A stretch of DNA of 24,531 bases from Glomus cerebriforme (taxonomy: Eukaryota > Glomeromycota > Glomeromycetes > Glomerales > Glomeraceae). The DNA is taken from positions 35,661-60,191 of the forward strand of contig QKYT01000446.1 in NCBI GenBank assembly GCA_003550305.1, written 5' to 3'. Position numbers and translations under genes: made by a program. Of the stretch, positions 20,160 through 24,531 are shown piece after piece (position 1 is the stretch's first letter; each line of letters starts with the position of its first letter). A model generated the notes under the pieces. The model ran no database searches. It had not been told where the DNA came from and saw only the letters and a list, made by a program, of their open reading frames with translations.

Positions 20160-21414
20160 AAGTTCTAAAATTATTTGCAAAGTACTTGTTAATATGCACT
20201 TTATCAATATTGCAATATAAATAATACATACTTAACTTGTAGCTGTACTAATAAATCAGAAAAGAAGCAAATGATTGAAAAAACTTGCAGGTAACTCTTT
20301 TAATTATTTGTATAAAAAAGTATAATTTATACCAATATTATACATATAGTATGGAACTTAAAATGAATATAAATACCTCTGTAAGAAAAAATATAGCAGA
20401 AATACTTTAAAATGAAGAAAATATAGATGCTATATTTTTTTAATCCATTTATATATTATTCTTTTTTAATATATATTATGAAAATTTTGATTAAAATATG
20501 AATTAAATATTTTTTTTAAATAAAAGATTTTTCTATATTATTAATATAAATATCATAAAAAAATAAATAAAATTCTTAATAATATAAGCAATTTTTCAAA
20601 AATTTCTTAATAAACTTAAGAAATATATTTTTTAAGTTATTCAAATCTTTAAAATTAAAAAACATATTAGAGTCAAAATTGGAAGAGAAGTTAAAAAGAG
20701 TAAAATCATCAGATAAACTAAAATTAAAGTAAAATTAGAGTTAAAAATAGAAAATAAGATTAAAAAAAATGAATATAATATAGCTAATAAGAAATTTGAG
20801 AATAAAAATAATTTTGAAGATAATTTTGAAGATAATTCAAAAAGTCTAGATAAAAAAGTGTCTTGATCAATTTTATTTTTAAATGAAAAATGCATCAAAA
20901 AGTATAGCAGAAAGAAATTTAAATAGTAAAAGATATATTTAAAGTAGATAGTATTAAATATATATTTTTAACCTAATTTTCATATCAAAAAAAATTCAAT
21001 TTAATTAATACAATAATAAGAGCTAAAAGTAAAAAGAAAAAATATATATATATATATATAGATAATATTTATTACTAAATTATTCAAAAAAGGAAATTAA
21101 CTGAAAATGAAAAAAAATTAAACAAATCTGATAATATAATTCTATAAAAATTGGGATAAAAATCATGTAAAAACATTTGAGAAAAAGGTAAAAATAAAAA
21201 TACATGAAACTAAAAATATTTAAAGAATATGCTAAAAAAATTTTAAATACTCTTCTAACTTTGCTAAAAAGTTTGTTTTTAACTACATATATTCTACTAG
21301 AACTTTTTTCTTTATTCATAATTTCCTTCATCAGAAAATTTTTTTAGGGAATATATAGTGATATATATCTCTTCATCATTATTTATCATGATAAAAATAT
21401 CGATAATCAACACA
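20160..21414. other. Very AT-rich spacer, no gene supported
   Basis: A+T is above 80 percent. A lysine-rich open stretch on the + strand (about 20641-20733, FKSLKLKNILESKLEEKLK) could be a coiled-coil relic, but it is short, is followed by many stops and has no homologue that I know. TTTTGAAGATAA is duplicated in tandem near 20812-20840, and a TA dinucleotide run lies at 21043-21060. The hydrophobic minus-strand open frames here are complements of A-rich DNA. Confidence 0.5.
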
Positions 21415-21466
21415 TTCAGATAAATATTGATAAATATCTGTAATATTATAACGATATTTATCTGAA
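21415..21466. repeat. Small palindrome, 13-bp arms
   Basis: TTCAGATAAATAT (21415-21427) and its exact complement ATATTTATCTGAA (21454-21466) enclose 26 bp, with a third related word GATAAATATCTG between them. It lies beside the 41-bp array and may be part of the same terminal region of the transposase element. Confidence 0.6.
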
Positions 21467-21489
21467 TCAAAATTAATCACGAGGTTAGT

Positions 21490-21690
21490 TGACAATGCAG
21501 TTATTTATTAAATATTATCATAACGATAATTAATGATACAGTTATTTATTGAATATTATCACAATGATAATTAATGATGCAGTTATTTATTGAATATTAT
21601 CATAATAATAATTGACAATGCAGTTATTTATTGAATATTATCACAATAATAATTGACAATGCAGTTATTTATTGAATATGTTTTAAAAAA
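21490..21690. repeat. 41-bp tandem repeat, five copies
   Basis: CAGTTATTTATT starts at 21498, 21539, 21580, 21621 and 21662, an exact 41-bp period with no length change. Units differ by a few transitions (AACGATAATT, AATGATAATT, AATAATAATT). The array lies directly downstream of the stop codon of the minus-strand transposase relic and may be a 3' untranslated or subterminal part of that element. Confidence 0.88.
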
Positions 21691-24531
21691 TATATTTATT
21701 AACAAAATATTCATTTTCACAATTTTTTCTTGATATAATATGAACTGTTATATCTACTGAATCTAAATAGACACATATATATTGATTGGTTAGCCAAAGT
21801 CTTGGACATTTATATATTTCATCGATATTGTCATACTATCATAATAAAATGAGATTTATTGGATCTTTATTTTTTTCAGTGAAAAATTCTAATAACAAAA
21901 GTACCTAAAAAATTAAGTTAATGATATTAAATATTGTATAACTTACAGAAAAATCTTAGTTAATAAAAATCATAAAATATATATTAATATACAGTACCTT
22001 TCCATACTAATCGGCTTCTTCAGAAGAAATAACTATGTTACTAAACTACTCATTACTATAAAAATTTCCTGCTGTTCGAATAATATCGGTCAATTTAATA
22101 GTTACACTTAAATATATCTTGAAATATCCAGATTTATTATCATAAGTTATATTATTTTCAGTTAAAAATTCTTCGAAACCTGCATGAAGATTATCAAAAC
22201 CTTCTTTATATAGACAATGGATATCATCATTTTGCTTTATTTGAGAAACTTTTGATTCAATTTCACTAATGTTTAATTCCCATAGAAGATTTCTAAAGCC
22301 ATCAGATCTTCTGGTTTTAAATTCTACTAATGTTTGCTTAGAGGCCAAATATTGACATCATATCTATTACATTAATTGAATTTTTAACAGTTAATATTGA
22401 TAATAATAAAAGTAGATATAAATAGTAAATTATATAACATACCGTATTTAACATTTGCGGAATATAATTCTTTTTATTTGTCATTCGATATGGATTCTTA
22501 ACATTATTTTTATATAATATTTCGTAAGTTTCCATGAACATGCCATTCACTGAACTATAATGATAAATCGATAGAATTACATGATAGTGAAGTATGTAAA
22601 GTTTAGGAATTTTGCAGTGACTTGGTGAATATTCATAAAATATTGTCCCAAATTCTTGACAGAATTCAGTTATATATGTCTAGTAAACAAAAAAGTTTAT
22701 CAATATGTTTATCGATATTTAACTAACTGAAATTAAACATTAAAGATTTTAATTATATTTATCTGCAATTCTGCCAATTCCATATCTGTAAATGATTTCT
22801 GATACAACTTCATATACATCTTTAAATAAAGGCAAAACATGCTACATAATCTTCTGCATGGAATTCTTTCTTTTTTATAATCTTCATATAAATTATCTAT
22901 AATGAATATAATTACTTTCATTATATTGCAGTAATCGTTAATGGTGAATTTTAAAACATTTTTTAAGCCATTTTTCAAAATTATTAAGCCTGAATAGCAT
23001 GAAATTTTGTTTAGTCTATAATCTATCTTCTTAACTACTTTAACGTCAACTTTTTGTTATAAGTATTCATGAGTAAATTCCAAAAGATACTTTATGATGC
23101 CAAAATCAAGCATGTGCATTTGATCTGGAATGGTCACTTCTTAAATGTTAAAATCATTAAAAATTTAAAATCTATATGAATCAAAAGTTCTTTGGCTTGA
23201 TTTATATCGATGGCTTCTTTCATTTTTTCTGGAGTTCATAAATTAATGTAAGTTAGCGCCATATTATTAAGATTATTATTGCTTATTAGGCAAAAATCAC
23301 AAGATCATTTGGAAGTTAATGGCAGATACTATGTAGCAGTAAATGTCGCTGCTTCTGCCATATTAGCGAGAATGACCAATATTTTTGGGGTAAATAGATG
23401 TATTTTATTTTTTATAACAAAATACATATTGTTTTGATTCAATATCAGCAATAATAGTATTTAAAGACATCTCTGAAAAACTTACCTCTGCAATTTTCAA
23501 AATTCTTTAGAATTTCTTGTCATATTATCCTTTGTTTTTATTTTCAGGAGATAATCAACAAGGATTTTAGCATTAGGTTTATTTCACAGCCAACTTGAAA
23601 TATTACCTAACAAAATAGTATAAATTGGATGTTCTGATATTTTTTCAAGATGATCGCACATGGTTGCATTAGTATAGATAATAATTAATAGTAAATCATT
23701 ATTGATAGGAATAGTTTTTTTTGTTATTTTCCACCATTCACTTTCAATTTGTTCGCTGTAAGTCCTAATTGATGTATTGTTATCTTGATATCGAAAAACA
23801 AATTCCTTATTAATATCAGGCTGAAGAAGTAAAACCTTAATTTTGTGAATTATCGGTTGATAATAAAAATTATAATCTATATCCTGAAAATTTATAATGG
23901 GAACTGTTTTGAATTTCATATAAGGAAATTCATTAACATTAAGAAATTTACAACCTTCCTTGGTGCTTTTTAGTAATAGATTTTTATTGGTAGAATTTTG
24001 ACTATTATTGATCAACTTAATTATTCTATCATCACAAGAATTTGATAATTAGTATTCCATAATAATTTCTATAAATTCTCGTTAAATATCATTTGGCCAT
24101 TCAGTATTTGGCAGATGCATTTTGTCCGTTATGACATCAGCTAAATCATTATCAATTTCTTCATCTATTTCATTATCTTTTTTACTTTCCCTATCTTTTT
24201 CTATGAATATTTCTATGTCTTGTTCTATTATCATCAGTTCAATATCTTCATTCTGCTTGTTATTTAATGTCAAAAATCTAATTAGTATTAAATTATTTTC
24301 AATATGATAATTATTGTGAACTTACTATCTGATCCTCAGTTGATAAATCATTATTCCAAAGATTGGGTTTATCAATTGGTAAATCATTCCAAAGATCAGA
24401 TTCTTTATATGGTATATTTAAACAAGAAGTTTCATCTTCATCTTCAGCAATATATTGATAGTTGACAGAAATATGTTATTTTAAAGCATAGGAAGTTGCA
24501 AAGGTTCAGAAATAATGTAAGCATTTAAAAA
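21683..24531 (-). pseudogene. Plavaka-type (CMC superfamily) transposase, decayed, several introns, 5' end off window
   Basis: It would encode the DDE-type transposase of a fungal CACTA-like DNA transposon. Minus-strand blocks are 24531-24326 (acidic, LWNDLPIDKPNLWNND), then 24252 down to about 22739 with stops and frameshifts, then 22679-22443, 22336-21998 and 21904-21683. Motifs in order are SEWWK then IYTNATMCDH (about 23640-23675), where the family has YSDAT or similar; HPIYTILLGNI; ILANMAEAATFTAT; CDFC (23290-23301); IPDQMHMLDFGI (about 23095-23130); KFTINDYCNIMKVIIFIIDN; KIPKLYILHYHV; ETYEILYKNN; PYRMTNKKNYIPQM; YGK; CPRLWL; and a terminal NKYIF before TAA at 21683-21685. Introns fit GT...AG: 24325-24253 (TACTAAT branch), 22442-22337 and 21997-21905; 22738-22680 has a poor GTTTAA donor. 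At least eight in-frame stops make it dead. Confidence 0.75.

Noticed and set aside
20641..21331. Hydrophobic minus-strand open frames suggesting small membrane proteins
   Set aside because: They are the complement of A-rich DNA, which gives Leu/Phe/Ile codons by default; no start context or conserved motif.
24122..24307. Ser-rich + strand open frame
   Set aside because: It is the complement of the acidic Asp/Glu region of the transposase relic, which belongs to a continuous minus-strand gene.
1..24531. tRNA or rRNA genes
   Set aside because: No stretch with tRNA box A and box B spacing or rRNA-like conserved words was noticed on either strand by eye; a covariance-model scan would settle this.

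Overview
The window is AT-rich eukaryotic DNA. Introns of about 60-110 nt with GT...TACTAAC-like...AG signals, a Pap1/Yap1-type bZIP gene and decayed fungal transposon families point to a repeat-laden filamentous fungus. A Glomeromycotina arbuscular mycorrhizal fungus such as Rhizophagus is my best inference; no marker gene proves it. Only one gene looks intact, a spliced bZIP transcription factor at 13636-14782 (+). Almost everything else is mobile DNA in different stages of decay, often nested.

Left part (1-7258): the truncated right end of a hAT-like miniature element (1-219), then a dead LINE retrotransposon on the + strand (about 220-7258) with recognisable endonuclease, reverse transcriptase and RNase H domains, an AATAAA signal and a poly(A) end. 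It is broken by stops and frameshifts and carries two later insertions: a 475-bp hAT-like miniature element with an exact 8-bp target duplication (291-765) and a 165-bp element with perfect 10-bp inverted ends (6072-6236).

Middle (7259-13505): AT-rich spacer with a foldback (7561-7829); a larger inverted-repeat unit (8179-9852) that holds a 50-bp minisatellite and a nested palindrome; then a 1.6-kb poly(A)-ended, 5'-truncated retrocopy on the minus strand between 14-bp target duplications (9900-11539). A quiet region leads into the bZIP promoter.

Right part (14783-24531): a 1.1-kb hAT-like element (15746-16841) and a 3.06-kb element with 46-bp inverted ends (17099-20159). Each contains a tandem array whose units look like a mini-exon plus a complete small intron, on the + strand in the first and on the minus strand in the second. 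Finally there is a decayed, intron-containing Plavaka-type (CMC superfamily) transposase gene on the minus strand (21683 to beyond 24531), preceded by a perfectly periodic 41-bp repeat.

The two exon/intron-like arrays are the most unusual feature. They look like spliceable tandem repeats carried inside inverted-repeat transposons.
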